Assembly: GCA_027924585.1 (NCBI GenBank)
Contig: BSBM01000307.1
Location: forward strand, 14,741,501 to 14,805,500
Source of the DNA: Larix kaempferi
Taxonomy: Eukaryota > Streptophyta > Pinopsida > Pinales > Pinaceae
Direction: 5' to 3'
DNA length: 64,000 bases
Shown here piece after piece: positions 44,292 to 55,860 of the stretch (position 1 is its first letter; every line of letters begins with the position of its first letter). The notes beneath the pieces were generated by a model that was not told the DNA's origin, did no database searches, and saw only the letters and a list, made by a program, of their open reading frames with translations. A program made the position numbers and the translations under genes.

Positions 44292-45240
44292 TTTTGTACC
44301 TAGGGAAGTGTTCCCCAAGTGACAATAGCCTAATGTCACTTAGAAGGGGGAAAAGGGGTGACCCTCACATTAATTGTCATTAATGAGACTTTATAACATT
44401 AAAGTCACTTTTTGCTAAAGTTAAGTGGGTGAGTGAAATATTTATTTAAGTGATTTAAATAAAGTGATTTTTCACTCTCATTGAATCTTAGCCATTGGAT
44501 TAGATCACTTTCCACCATTGGATTAGATTCTCACTTAGGGTTAGAGAAAAAGGGTTGAGGGAGGCATTTTGAGCTCACTTTGCAGTTTTGAGAAGAAGAG
44601 AGAAAGAGCAAGAGTAAGAGAGTGGAGATTAGGGCATTGGCACGATTCCCAAGGAGAGTGTGCATAGAAATCGAGGAGGCTTTCAGTAGCATGAATTTCT
44701 AGAAGGTGGCATGGGTTTCAAGGCATAGAACTATTTCATTGGGAACGAGTTTCCAAATCCGTACAGTGTGAGTATTGGCATAGTTTTTGAGGCAACCTGC
44801 AACAGGAAGAAGCATGGTTTCCCAGGTCCATACAGCTGCACTGTTGGCATAGAAATCGAGGGCCATACTACCATTAATTGTAGGACCGTACAGCACAGTT
44901 TTCAAGGCATTCATTGCAGGCATGATTTTCTAGAGAATGGCACAGGTTTCGAGGTCCATACAGCAGCATTAACTGCTGTTGTACCGTACAGAAATTTTAT
45001 TTTCTTTTGCACAGAAATTGAGATAGTGTTTGGCACATTTTTCAAGAAAGAAAGTTACATAGAAATTGAGGCAGCCTTGCATAGATTTCGAGATAACTCT
45101 ACTGGGTGTTTTGGTTGGTTGAGATAAGTACATCTTGTCTGTAAAATTTGAATGTACTAAAATATTGCTGAAGAAATAAAATCTCTCTCTCTCTCTCTCT
45201 CTTACTGGTTTTTCCCGTGGGGGTTTTTCCAGGGCACAGT
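44286..45240 (+). repeat. Copia-4 3' LTR, truncated
   Basis: Matches the 5' LTR from TGTTAGTTTTG to CCAGGGCACAGT and then stops; the last 202 bases are missing. The flank does not continue Copia-3 RT, so a deletion starts here. A 30-bp insertion (ATCACTTTCCACC repeat) and a longer CT microsatellite (45184-45202) distinguish it. Confidence 0.85.
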
Positions 45241-47580
45241 ACCATAGGCCACTTACCCATTACTTGCATATTAGTAGTATCTTGTTCATTAATGCAACTT
45301 TTCTAAAATGCATAATATACATCCTAAATCTAGGAACATAAGTATGTACATGACTTAACAACATCATTTAAGTAATCATATATATAATAAATGACAATTC
45401 AAATACTTATGTTTGTTTGGTTGTGAGTGGACTCCCTATCAATCTTTGCTTCCTGGAGTGTGCTCCCACTTGATCTTTGGTTCCTAGAGTGTGCTCCCTC
45501 TTGATCTTTGCTTCCTTTATTATCTGTCTTTGAACTTATATCCATCCTGGACCACTATGCATGCTTAAGTGTGCACTAGTGTCATCATTGTGTCAAGCTC
45601 AAGATCTCATCCATAATCATACATGCATTAGTATAAACTCAATACTATTAAAACATTATGATTCTAAATATGTATGGTCATGATCATTTCATACATAGGT
45701 AATTTTATCACAAGCGTTAGTATTCAAGGTTTTAGGGAGTACTTCTTTTACTCATGCATATTCTTATTTGACCATAGGACTCTTCTAGTTTGTCATATCA
45801 TTAATCAAACTAAGAATCATAATATGCATAAACCCATGATTACTCAAACTTATAACTTCATGAATAATCATTATCAATCATACAAAAGTATACTTATATG
45901 ATACCCTAACACAAGGTAGGATTCTAACTTGATATAGGAAAACATACCTGGATTATCATGTTTACGAGTTATGTCTAACATACCCAAACAATGTCTTCTT
46001 TGTTCTCTTCAATGATTTAGAGACCTTGTGCTAGTAACCTACATATGTCATAAGTTAACCATTATAGAGCCAAATTATACATACCTCGTAAGTAGAGCTT
46101 CTATCTGATCAATGGATATGGATGAGTTTTTGTCTTCATGTCACCATGCTCATATGTTCTTGATCTAGAACTTGATTTTTCTTTCTTGATGTACCTTTCA
46201 TGTTAGCGGACAATATCATCCGCATACAACACCACAGTGCATTAGTACAATCATAAGTGTCACAACCTAATCAATGAATGTCTTCTATCATTCACATGCA
46301 TTCATACTTTTACTAAGGTGATAAGACAAGTCTAAAATTAATCAAGATTGTACTAACCTTAATAATATGAAGACAAACTTAATCATGAACAGATTTCAAA
46401 ACATACATGTATCTCCTCAAGTCATACCTATCGGGATTGCTTATAGTCTTCTTATGTAAGTCCTTAGCCTCATCTCCCTCTGGAACTGGAATCTCTTCAC
46501 TTATGTAGGTGTCCAATTCATTTTCTTCTAGGATTAACCCAATCCACTTTGATTTGTTGAAACTAGATCTGGAGCTGGCTAGGGTTTGGCAGAGAAACCC
46601 TAAAAATCCAAACTTGGAATTTCAAACTTTTGTCTGGACAGGGAGATGCATTTGACTGAAGCGAGCAAGCTGGCGTGCTTAGATTTTGATTCAAAAATTG
46701 ACCCTCCAAAAATGACCTGCGAGTTTCGGATCTACAGCTTCTGTCAAATTCTGGTTTTCTGGTCAAAATCCCGAACTAGGGTTTGATAGAGTGCGGGGTT
46801 CTACCCAACCAAAAAATTCAATCTTGGGCTCTAAATTTATATTTTTCTGAGGAGCTTCAAGCCGTGGTCTTATATTCCAAAAATTCCAACTTGTTCAGAA
46901 ACCCTAATTTCCCGCAGCAGTGACAATCCAAAAATGAAAGTGCTCAGAATCCAATTATGTTTTGACAGAAATATATTCCATATTGTTTCTGATGTATCTC
47001 TGAAATTTCAGATCCTCGAGGTTTGAAATTTCATCCTGTGGTAGAATGACCTGTCATGTTTCCAACCCAAGAGATCTGACCTCAAATGGATTCTCTATGA
47101 GAGAGATATGCTAAGTGTCACAACATGACTTGTTTATGGGATAAAATAACATAGTGAACTTGTACGGAGTGCCACATGTCATTGTTTCAACTTCGGTCTC
47201 TGAAACATGGACCTATGAAACTAAATTCCATTCCCTAACTGACACATTCTACAGAATTTCATTTGGATCTTCCTAGCCCAAGATATGGCCTCTGTTCCTA
47301 GGTCACCTATTTAGGGATTCATTCTAGAAGAGGAAGAAACCCTAACTTGTATGAATCATATCTCACAAAGTAAAATGAATATGAGGATGATCTTCGGAAA
47401 CAAGGTACATGAACATTTCATCTTCGTCCTGTAAAAGTTTCAGATCCTGAACCTTCTCAAAAACATATATAAAACAAAAGTTCCATGATGACTAGTTTTT
47501 ACTATATCAAGCCCTAGATTCCAATTTGTCGCAAGTGCAACAAGTGTCGTAAATGCCATACAATCCCTTCCTTCAGGCTA
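45241..47580. other. Non-coding stretch between Copia-4 and the Copia-3 PBS
   Basis: No reading frame with recognisable content on either strand. It should hold the 5' leader of Copia-3, but no gag is present. A 31-bp unit (GATCTTTGCTTCCTAGAGTG plus CTCCC) repeats about two and a half times at 45442-45515. The rest is unique-looking and AT-rich, in part perhaps another decayed element. Confidence 0.6.
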
Positions 47581-47592
47581 GATCTGATACCA
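47581..47592 (-). other. Copia-3 PBS
   Basis: Minus strand reads TGGTATCAGATC immediately inside the right LTR. It sets the orientation of the element. Confidence 0.85.
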
Positions 47593-48191
47593 TTTTAGTT
47601 TTCCATCATTTAATTCAATATTATATAGGATCTTAAATGAGAGAACAACATGTACATCATATAAACCACAAGAGACAAGAGACAAGAGACAGAAAGCATT
47701 TCACTGGGGAAAACTAGGAAGGTGAAAAACCCTACAACTTCCTCAGAGATAGAATTAGCACCAATACAAAGATCAAAAAGATCAAAACCAAAAGATAGAT
47801 GTCTCCAGCAGCTAATCCTCCTCCACTTTTGCGCACTCCTCTCTCTCAACTATGCGAGTTGGATGAGTGAGTGAATGAATAGAATGAGAGAGTCACACTC
47901 TCTATTTATACAATGACTTGACTTTCCTTTAACCCTAACTAGGCCGAATTCCTAAGGGATCCTAATAAACCATCCACATGACTCATACAGGGCCGACCCC
48001 ACCAAGGTGGTCTAATAACCCATCAAATATAAGTTACGACACTTACAATGTAACTTGCGACACTTGCAAATACAAATGATGACACTTCCAATCAGAGTAA
48101 TAATACATCTCCATTGGGGATACAATAAAGTACAAATGTAATACATACAATATACAAGTGAATATATTCTGAAGTTACAAATACATCAAAA
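47593..48191 (-). repeat. Copia-3 5' LTR (599 bp)
   Basis: Direct partner of 29661-30247, with the same order of blocks (GGTGAAAAACCC, CTTCCTCAGAGATAGAAT, TACGACACTTACAATGTAAC). Followed by the TSD AGTAC. Confidence 0.88.
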
Positions 48192-48570
48192 AGTACTAAA
48201 TCCAATTCAAAATATCAGTCGATTGTACCTAAAACTATTGAGATATCATATCTGGAATATGATATGGTTGAATATTTGAAAAAGATGAAATCTATCATTT
48301 CAGTATTTTAGATTTTATAACTTCTTCCAATTCAAAATAATTTTTTTCATAATCCACCTGCAAACTCACCAAGGAAAGGTAAAAATGTTTCAAACATAGT
48401 TTAAGTCCTATTAAATCTATTGCAAATCATAACAGTCAGAAATCTAGTACTACTTCTGTAAATATGAATTGTAATAGGAAACAATCAGTTGATAATGTTG
48501 CTTTATTGGTAAGAAATCACATTCTAATACTCCTTCTTTTCTTCTTACTTTCGAAATATTTAACAGGAAT
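48192..48570 (+). pseudogene. Tat-like Gypsy, gag-protease connecting region
   Basis: Resumes the Tat-like element after Copia-3. It is a broken frame with short Ser/Asn-rich readings (KIVEISYLEYDMVEYLKKMKS) leading to the protease. It is the expected position for the Gag C-terminus. Low information. Confidence 0.5.
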
Positions 48571-48888
48571 GTGCATAATTGTATGGTAGACTTAAGAGCA
48601 TCATCTAATGTGATTCCTTACTCAGTCTACAAAAAACTTAATGTTGAATTTACACTGTGTGAAACTCAAATAGTTCAGCTTGATCATTCTAATGTCAAGG
48701 TTTTGGGGGAATTGAAAGGTGTATTAATTAGGTTGTCTGCTAATCCACAAGTTCATCACATTATTGACATAGTTATTGCAGATATACCATATGCTTATGG
48801 TCTATTTTTGAGTCAAAACTGGTCTCAAAATTTAAAAGGTAATTTTTCCATACTAAGATTAGTCACACCTTTGTCTTCCACGGAATAG
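48571..48888 (+). CDS. Tat-like Gypsy protease
   Basis: 105 codons open. MVDLRASSNVIPYSVYKKL is the retropepsin site; the usual D-L-G-A reads D-L-R-A. Then VLGELKGVLIRLSANPQ and IVIADIPYAYGLFLSQNW (DIPxxYGxxLS block). The Gly to Arg change next to the catalytic Asp probably inactivates it. A decayed connector (48900-49090, YMKHIVIELDDPNEIFVF, ILGNYGLDTFWG) joins it to the RNase H. Confidence 0.8.
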   Translation: MHNCMVDLRASSNVIPYSVYKKLNVEFTLCETQIVQLDHSNVKVLGELKGVLIRLSANPQVHHIIDIVIADIPYAYGLFLSQNWSQNLKGNFSILRLVTPLSSTE

Positions 48889-49094
48889 TCAACCAAATTA
48901 GATCATGGTCAATAGGGAGCGATATATGAAGCATATAGTCATAGAATTGGATGATCCTAATGAGATATTTGTATTCATTGATTATATTCTTGGAAACTAT
49001 GGCTTAGATACCTTTTGGGGGGGATTTTAGTGTTGAAATTTCATCATTCACGAATTGATAACAACAGTTTGAAATTCTTCACTATAATTAGGAT

Positions 49095-49625
49095 GTGGCA
49101 CCTCCTCGCTCTGTACATAATGTAAATAGTGTAAAATTCAATATAGATAATGAATTTTGGTCTTTATATTTTGATGGGTCTACGTCTAAAGAAGGCATTG
49201 GTGCCAGTTGTTTACTTTTGGATCCAAAAGGTAATAAAATAATTATTGCATGTAGATTAGAATTTGATTGTGCAAATAACATTACAGAATATGAATCCCT
49301 CATTCAAAGGATGAAAAATTCTATAGAACTTAGTGTCAAATTATTAACAGCCTATGGTGATTCGGAAATTATAGTAAGACAAGTATGTAACTTGATTCAT
49401 TACATTTCTGGTCATCTCAAAGATTATCAACCTGAGGTATGGAGTTTGATTTCATTATTTGATGCTTTTAACATTAACTCCATTCCTAGATCACAAAATC
49501 AAGAAGCTGATTTATTGGCAGATGTTGCATCTAGGTTCATTCATGATGAAGGTTTATTTTCCAATTCATTTTCTATTGAAATAATTTTCAAACCATTAAT
49601 TCTTGACAATGTTACTAATTTATAA
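49095..49625 (+). CDS. Archaeal-type RNase H (aRNH) upstream of RT
   Basis: 176 codons open. FWSLYFDGSTSKEGIGASCL (first Asp), NITEYESLIQRM (Glu), AYGDSEIIVRQV (second Asp) and QNQEADLLADVASRF (last Asp) are the four catalytic positions of the aRNH family in plant Tat elements. The domain stands between protease and RT, although a second RNase H follows RT. It would degrade RNA in hybrids. The non-autonomous Copia is inserted 25 bases after its stop. Confidence 0.85.
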   Translation: MAPPRSVHNVNSVKFNIDNEFWSLYFDGSTSKEGIGASCLLLDPKGNKIIIACRLEFDCANNITEYESLIQRMKNSIELSVKLLTAYGDSEIIVRQVCNLIHYISGHLKDYQPEVWSLISLFDAFNINSIPRSQNQEADLLADVASRFIHDEGLFSNSFSIEIIFKPLILDNVTNL

Positions 49626-49650
49626 ATGTTTGGTGATGGTAAGAAGATAA

Positions 49651-50459
49651 TGTTAGGATATTCCTATACTCCATCCTAGACCTAGTAGCATTTTCATTAT
49701 TTGCATTTTCAGTCATGCATGCACTTTTAGGGTTTGCATGCATTATTTAGGGTTTGCATGCATCCCAGTCATCAGTCCAGCACCTAGCCCTCAGTTAGCC
49801 ATCCCCCGGGAGCTTCTCTCATATCAGTTCTAGCCCTCCTAGTGCTCAGTGCACCCCTTCATGCAATTGCATGCATCTCATGTGCGCTCTCTCACCGACC
49901 ACTCAGTTGCACTTCAGTTAATTGAGTTATCATCAGTTCTTTCCTTGATTTAAGGCTAGACTGACTCTCAACTGACTGTATCACTCCTATGGATCTCCAG
50001 TGAGACTAGACTGCCCATTCTGACTCCAGCTAGCTCCTCATGCACCCTCCACTGAGCCTCCTTCATTTAGTTAGTTCCAGTTACACCTACCACACTCAAT
50101 TAGACTCAGTTTGACTAATGGTTGACAGTTACTTGAGCATTGATGACTCCACTGATGATGAGATAGACTACTAGTTGTGCTCTGATGACACTCTAGTGAT
50201 ATTTTGATCACTCCATGACGGCTAATTCGAATTTCCACCATAGGCATTCGAATCCTCATGCATTGTACTATTTGTTTGTCCATATTGTGATTAATTAATT
50301 AGTGTGTGAAGTATTTTTGCTTCTATCCGAGTTCTACTGTATTATTTTTCTGTTGCTCATTAGATTGCATTGACCACTCTTCTTCTATCTTCGTGCTTAA
50401 TCATAATTACTCTTGTGAGGTATACATCATCTCTTAGATCTACTATGAGGATTTTCACA
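49651..50459 (+). repeat. 5' LTR of the non-autonomous Copia (809 bp)
   Basis: TGTTAGGATATTCC to GAGGATTTTCACA. Differs from the 3' copy mainly by a small internal duplication near 49720-49765 (TTTAGGGTTTGCATGCAT). Non-coding. Confidence 0.92.
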
Positions 50460-50599
50460 TGGTATCAGAGCATGTTGAGAGTATTGTTTATCTCCATTCC
50501 TGAGAGTTTTTTGCAAGTTATTATCAAGATTTCGAGTGCAGTAGTTGGAGCAGTTTCTGCATTTATGCAGCAGTAGAAGTTGCAGATATTCTCTATTGT

Positions 50600-51841
50600 T
50601 TTTGCAGGTCTTCTACAACTTCCGTGAATTTAGAAGAAATCCCTCCTCTTTCTCCATTCAACTATGATGAATGGAAACCAAAAATGATAGCATATTTGAA
50701 GAGCCATGATCTCTTTGATTATTATTTTGTAAGAGTGTTCGAATTGTCTGAAGAGAAGATTGACTGGTTGAATAAAGGTGACATGGCCTTTGGAAGGATG
50801 ATTCTTTCTATGCCTGATTACATAATGTACCAAATCATTGATGATGTTGAAACTCCAAAAGAGATATGGGCCCATCTGGATGAAAGATTCGGCAAATAGA
50901 ATGAAGGATTTGGTCCAAACCCCTTCAAGAGCAAGCAAAGTGATGCATTCGCCCTCCTTGATGATCTCATTGATCATGAACCAGTATCAAACACATCTCA
51001 TATTGAATTTGTCCACACAGAAGAAGAACTTGTAGATTCTACACTCATGCTCCAAATTTCTTCTCTTTCTGTGCCAACTCACACTCTAGATATTGTAGAA
51101 GGTCCTAAATCCTCTCTTGCACCAGAGTTTGTTGGTCTGCATCATGATCTATTGAATGTTTCAGAGGTCAAATCAGCTATTGGAGGTAATGCATTCGCTC
51201 TCCTCAAGCAATCACCTCTTATTTACTACTATATGATCATTATTGCATGCTTTCAGAAGGTTATTGAAGAATATGGCCATTGCCATTCGCTTGGGATAAT
51301 TTCTCATGCACATCATGGTTTTGATCTCACCGCTACTGGTTCAAAGGAGATCTCAAGAAACCATTGCCATTCGCTTGGGATAACTTCTCATGCATTTATT
51401 GGTTTTGATCTCACCTCTTATGGTTCAAAGGAGATCTCAAGAAACCATGATTCAAGTCTTGTATCTAATTTGGATTCTAAGCAAACACTACATGGGATAA
51501 TTTCTCATGCATATGATAGTTTTGATCTCACCCATGCTGGTTCAAAGGAGATCTCAAGAAACTATTCTTAAAGTCTTAAATCTGATTTGGATTTCAAGCA
51601 ATCATATGATGGTTCTTTCTGGCATGATCTCACCCATGATGGTTCGAAGGAGAAGACAAAAGACTATATGCACATTCATAGATTTGATCCTACCTCAGCT
51701 GATTCGAATCATAGGTTCAAGGATCATCCTCATAGTATTGGATTTGTTCTCATCACATTCGATCTGCAGAGAAACTACAAGCACATGCCTTTTGAGCATG
51801 ATCTACTTCTTCCCAAGAAGAATATACCTCTAGACATATGA
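50600..51841 (+). pseudogene. Gag fragment fused to tandem peptide repeats
   Basis: One frame of about 410 codons with two stops: TAG at 50897 (Gln expected) and TAA at 51569. The N-terminal 95 residues are Copia Gag: PLSPFNYDEWKPKMIAYLKS and VETPKEIWAHLDERFGK. After an acidic spacer come imperfect repeats. HCHSLGI(I/T)SHA-FDLT-GSKEISRN occurs at 51278-51361 and 51362-51445 (28 codons each). Longer versions lie at 51446-51562 and 51563-51664, then a weak one to 51720. The start codon is unclear. Function of the repeats is unknown; a packaging or assembly role is speculation. Confidence 0.75.
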
Positions 51842-52025
51842 CCAAGCATCACACCTACTTGAGTTTGGAGCATTTATTTTTGTGTGTGCCTTACAGTCTA
51901 TTTGGAGGGGGGGTATTTTTCCCATGAGGTTTTCCCCATTTCCTCGGTTTATTAACTGTTATTATTCATTGTATTAGGTGACCTTTGGTCTTAGTTACCA
52001 GGGCCCAGGATGGATTAAGGGGGGG

Positions 52026-52825
52026 TGTTAGGATATTCCTATACTCCATCCTAGTCCTAGCAGCATTTTCATTATTTGCATTTTCAGTCATGCATGCACT
52101 TTTAGGGTTTGCATGCATTTGCATGCATCCCAGTCATCAGTCAGCACCTAGCCCTCAATTAGCCAGCCCCCGGGAGCTTCTCTCAGATCAGTTTTATCCC
52201 TCCTAGTGCTTAGTGTGCCCCTTCATGCAATTGCATGCATCTCATGCGCCCTCTCTCACCTACCACTCAGTTGCACTTTAGTTAATTGAGTTATCATCAG
52301 TTCTTTCCTTGATTTAAGGATAGACTGACTCTCAACTGACTGTATCACTCCGATGGATCTCCAATGAGACTAGACTGCCCATTCTGATTCCAGTTAGCTC
52401 TTCATGTGCCCTCCACTGAGCCTCCTTCATTCAGTTAGTTCCAGTTACACCTACCACACTCAGTTAGACTCAGTTTGACTGATGGTTGACAGTTACTTGA
52501 GCATTGATGACTCCACTGATGATGAGATAGACTACTAGTTGTGCTCTGATGACACTCCAGTCATCTTTTGATCACTCCATGAAGGCTAATTCGAATTGCC
52601 ACCTTAGGCATTTGAATCCTCATGCACTGTACTATTTATTTGTCCATATTGTGATTAATTAATTAGTGTGTGTGAAGTATTTTTGCTTCTATCCGAGTTA
52701 TACTGTATTAATTTTATGTTGCTCATTACACTGCATTGACCACTCTTCTTCTATCTTCCTGCTTAATCATAATTACTCTTGTGAGGTATACATCATCTCT
52801 TAGATTTGCTGTGAGGATTTTCACA
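52026..52825 (+). repeat. 3' LTR of the non-autonomous Copia (800 bp)
   Basis: TGTTAGGATATTCC to GAGGATTTTCACA, ending at the TSD GATAA. Confidence 0.92.
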
Positions 52826-54072
52826 GATAATTGACTTTTTGCTATGGAGTATACTTTTAAGGATGCAACAATAGATGAAATCACTCATAATGAATATCTT
52901 CATAATTTTGTGGTAATACATGAAAATCGTTCAGTTGAAGGTTCCTTTAATATGGTTAACCCTATCCATAAATTTGTGATTAGATTAGAAAATAATTATG
53001 ATTTACAGGATAAGTTCAAGGGGGTGACAAATGTAAAACCAATAGTTCCTATATTAAACTTGGAGTTATTAACTTAGAAATACAAAATAACCCTCAGAAT
53101 ATAAACTTAGGGATGCGATGTACACCAGAAGAAAGGTCATCCTTTATCGGATTATTCAAGGAATACAAGGATGCATTTGCTTGGAAATATGAATATCTCA
53201 AAACTTTTGATCCAATTTTCATACAGTATTTGATTCCAATGAAACCACAATCTAAACCCTTCCAGCAAAAAATTAGGAATATTCACCCCAATCTTGAACA
53301 TATAGCTAAAGAGGAACTTAATGAGCTTTTAGCTACTAAAATTATTTTTCCTATTCATCATGCCCAGTGGGTAGCAAACTTAGTGCCTACTAGGAAAAAG
53401 AATTGGGACATTCAACTATGCATCGATTTCTGAAATTTCAATAGGGCATCGGAAAAGGATAATTATCTTGTTCTTCCTATGGAGCAGATTCTCCAACATG
53501 TGTCTGGATCCGAGATGTTGTCTTTATTAGACATATTTTTGGGTTATAATCAAGTTTTGGTCTCTCATGCAGACCATATTAAAACCACATTTAGAAATCC
53601 TTCGGGAACTTATGCTTATAGTAAAATTCCTTTTTGTCGAATTAATGTCAGAGCCACTTTTCAAAGAGAAATGGATGTTTCATTTCATGGTTTAATTAAT
53701 CAAACAGTTGTTGTCTATATTGATGATGTAATAATCTTTTCTAAAAAGAGATCTGACCATATTACGCATCTTAGAAAGGTATTTGAACGATGTAGGAAGT
53801 GTGGTATTTCTATTAATCCTAAGAAGACTATTTTTGTCGTTACTAAAGGAAAATTTCTTGGTTTTATAGTTTCAAAATGCAAGATGATGATTGATTTGGA
53901 GAGAACGCTAGCTATTTCTACAATCATGTATCCTAATTCTAAAAATTCTATGCAATATTTCTTAGGTAAAATCAATTTCGTGAGAAGGTTTGTTCCTAGT
54001 TTTTTAGAGATTGTCAGGCCCCTTCAAGATATGATTAAGAAGGATTCTAATTTTAAATGGGGAGAAAAATAA
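52826..54072 (+). pseudogene. Tat-like Gypsy RT
   Basis: 52844-53075 is the connector (MEYTFKDATIDEITHNEYLHN). RT starts near 53113: FIGLFKEYKDAFAWKYEYL, LIPMKPQSKPFQQKIRNIHP, HHAQWVANLVPTRKKN, CIDF followed by TGA (53431), NFNRASEKDNYLVLPMEQIL, MLSLLDIFLGYNQV, TTFRNPSGTYAYSKIPF and VVYIDDVIIFSKK (catalytic Asp pair). The thumb reads KCGISINPKKT and GKFLGFIVSKCK. The stop at 54070 is TAA. The AWKY and EWVANLVP-type blocks are typical of Tat/Athila-side Gypsy. Confidence 0.88.
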
Positions 54073-54405
54073 AGGAAATATTTTCTCAGAATTAGAGAAG
54101 TCATTTCAAAATCTCATGCTCTTATGAGTCCATATTTTTCAAAAGACTTTACTTTATACACATTCGCTTCTGACATCTCTTATGTAGTTTTCCTCACAAA
54201 GAAAAATATGGACGACAATGAAGTCCCCATTTCCTTCATGAGATCTAGTTTCATGGGTGTGGAATTGAATTACCTGGAATTGGATAAGCAAGCCTTTTTT
54301 GTCTTTAAGGCTATTAAACATTTCAGACCATATTTGTTGAAATCCAAAACTAAGGTTGTTGTCTTGTATTCAACAGTTAGAAATTTGTTAGTTTAGAGAT
54401 AGATT
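54073..54405 (+). pseudogene. Tat-like Gypsy RNase H (Gypsy type)
   Basis: Reads SPYFSKDFTLYTFASDISYV (first Asp region), ELNYLELDKQAFFVFKAIKHFRPYLL and VVVLYSTVRNLLV. The catalytic TDH motif is degraded to LYS. It is the normal RNase H that follows RT, in addition to the aRNH at 49095. Broken remains continue to about 54700. Confidence 0.75.
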
Positions 54406-54779
54406 GGTGAGAAAAGAGCTCATTGGATGACTATTATTCAAGAGTATGACCATGAGATTAAACCTTCAAATATCATTAGAATTCAAGGTCTATGTAAGTT
54501 AGCTACTAAATATGCCCATACATGTATCCCTAATTCAGGATGGGAAGAAGAACAACTTCTTTTTTAGAACGAAATCTTTTATATTCCTGTTGTTGAAAAT
54601 TCATGTTATTTTGATATTAGTTTCTTTCTAACACGTGGGAGTGCCCTGAACATCTTGATCCTAGGAAAAGAAGTGATATAAAATTAATACCGGCCCCTTG
54701 TTAGTTGATTAATAATATTTTGTTTAGAAAAAAATTGATGGAGTTTTACTATGTTATCTGAAAAAAGATGAGGCTGATA

Positions 54780-55860
54780 GAGTTTTAACTAAGTTACATC
54801 CAGGGCCTATTGGAGGTCATTTTGGTATTGAAACTACTTCTCATAAAATCCTTAGATTTTGGTACAATTGGACAACTTTGTTAGGGATGTATATGCTTTT
54901 GTGCGTAAATGTCAAGACTACCAAAAATCTTTAGGCATAATTAAGAAGCATGCATTCCCTTTACAGCATGTCACTGTTGATGCTACTTTTCAGTAGTGGG
55001 GTTTAGATATTGCGGGATCAATTACATCCGCTTCATATTTACAACATAAATGCATTCTCACTACCATTTATCATTTCACTAGGTGGGTTGAGGTTGTTCC
55101 TCATCATGTGGTCAATACCAATCAGGTAATTTATTTTTTGGAAAATTTTATTATTACTAGATTTGGTATTCCAGAATGTTTAGTGTTTGATAATGAATCT
55201 TATTTTTATTCAATTGATTTGACACAATTTTCATTGGAAAAGGGTATTAGAGTTAAGTATTCAGTGAATTATTACCCCCAAATAAATGGTCTCGTTGAGT
55301 CAACCAACAAAAAATTGATTAAGATTCTGAAGAGGATTATGTCCAACCATCACAAAAATTGTCATGATCCTTTATCTAATGCTTTGTTGGAAGATAGAGT
55401 CACTCCTAAAGTTGCCATTTGTAATTCTCACTTTTCTTGGTTTATGGTAAAGAAGTTATTGTTCCCCCTTATTTTTTTCTACCTTCACTTCAGTTGTCCT
55501 AGTTTGTTCAAGAAATAGGTTTCTCTATAATGAAACAAAGAATAAATACCCTGCTGAAATTAGAAGAGGATAGAGAGAAGGAAAAACAAGCACTGTATAA
55601 ACATTAGAAACTTGTTAAACAGTGGTTTGATGAGAGATATTCTTCCAATAGGGAAATTAAAATAGGTGACTTAGTGCTTAAGTGGGATACATCTCATGAA
55701 TACAAAGGGGAACACACCATGTTTCGGCATTTGTGGCTAGGACCATTTATTGTTACAAAAAAACTTGGTCCTAGTACATTTCGCTTATAGACTTTGGAAG
55801 GGAAGCCATAAGCCTTTCCATTGAATGGCCAAATTTTGAAGAAGTACTTTTTATGATCTC
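54780..55860 (+). pseudogene. Tat-like Gypsy integrase
   Basis: HHCC zinc region HPGPIGGHFG to KCQDYQKS (last Cys lost). Core: GLDIAGSITSAS (Asp), TTIYHFTRWVEVVP, ITRFGIPECLVFDNES (second Asp), YYPQINGLVESTNKKL (Glu). The C-terminal part after 55520 has LVLKWDTSHEYKGEHTMFRHLWLGPFIV split by stops. No chromodomain. Confidence 0.82.

Larger units (their letters stand above)
32357..45240 (+). mobile_element. Copia-4: plus-strand Copia with nearly complete pol
   Basis: 5' LTR 32357-33483, PBS, gag (split by the 6.4-kb insertion), knuckle, protease, integrase, RT, RNase H, PPT and 3' LTR cut short at 45240. Pol is the best-preserved coding stretch in the window. It is broken by about eleven stops, ten of them TAG. 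It is inserted in the RT of Copia-3. Confidence 0.9.
29661..48191 (-). mobile_element. Copia-3: minus-strand Copia, deeply invaded
   Basis: LTRs at 29661-30247 (3') and 47593-48191 (5'), a PBS beside the right LTR, a PPT beside the left, and a perfect TSD AGTAC (29656-29660, 48192-48196) inside Tat-like gag. Only the end of RT and RNase H remain (31440-32356). Copia-4 is inserted in its RT, and a deletion at the right edge of Copia-4 removed the gag, protease, integrase and first half of RT. Contains two tandem-repeat arrays in the 3' UTR. Confidence 0.88.
49651..52825 (+). mobile_element. Non-autonomous Copia (Gag plus repeat ORF)
   Basis: LTRs of 809 and 800 bp, PBS TGGTATCAGAGC (50460-50471), PPT TAAGGGGGG before 52026, and TSD GATAA (49646-49650, 52826-52830). 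The 1.57-kb internal region encodes one reading frame with no protease, RT or integrase. The LTRs are similar with a few indels, so it is younger than its Tat-like host. It must have used enzymes of an autonomous Copia. Confidence 0.9.

Noticed and set aside
46563-46766. Minus-strand frame of 67 codons in the non-coding stretch
   Set aside because: Short, no recognisable motif, no supporting neighbour.
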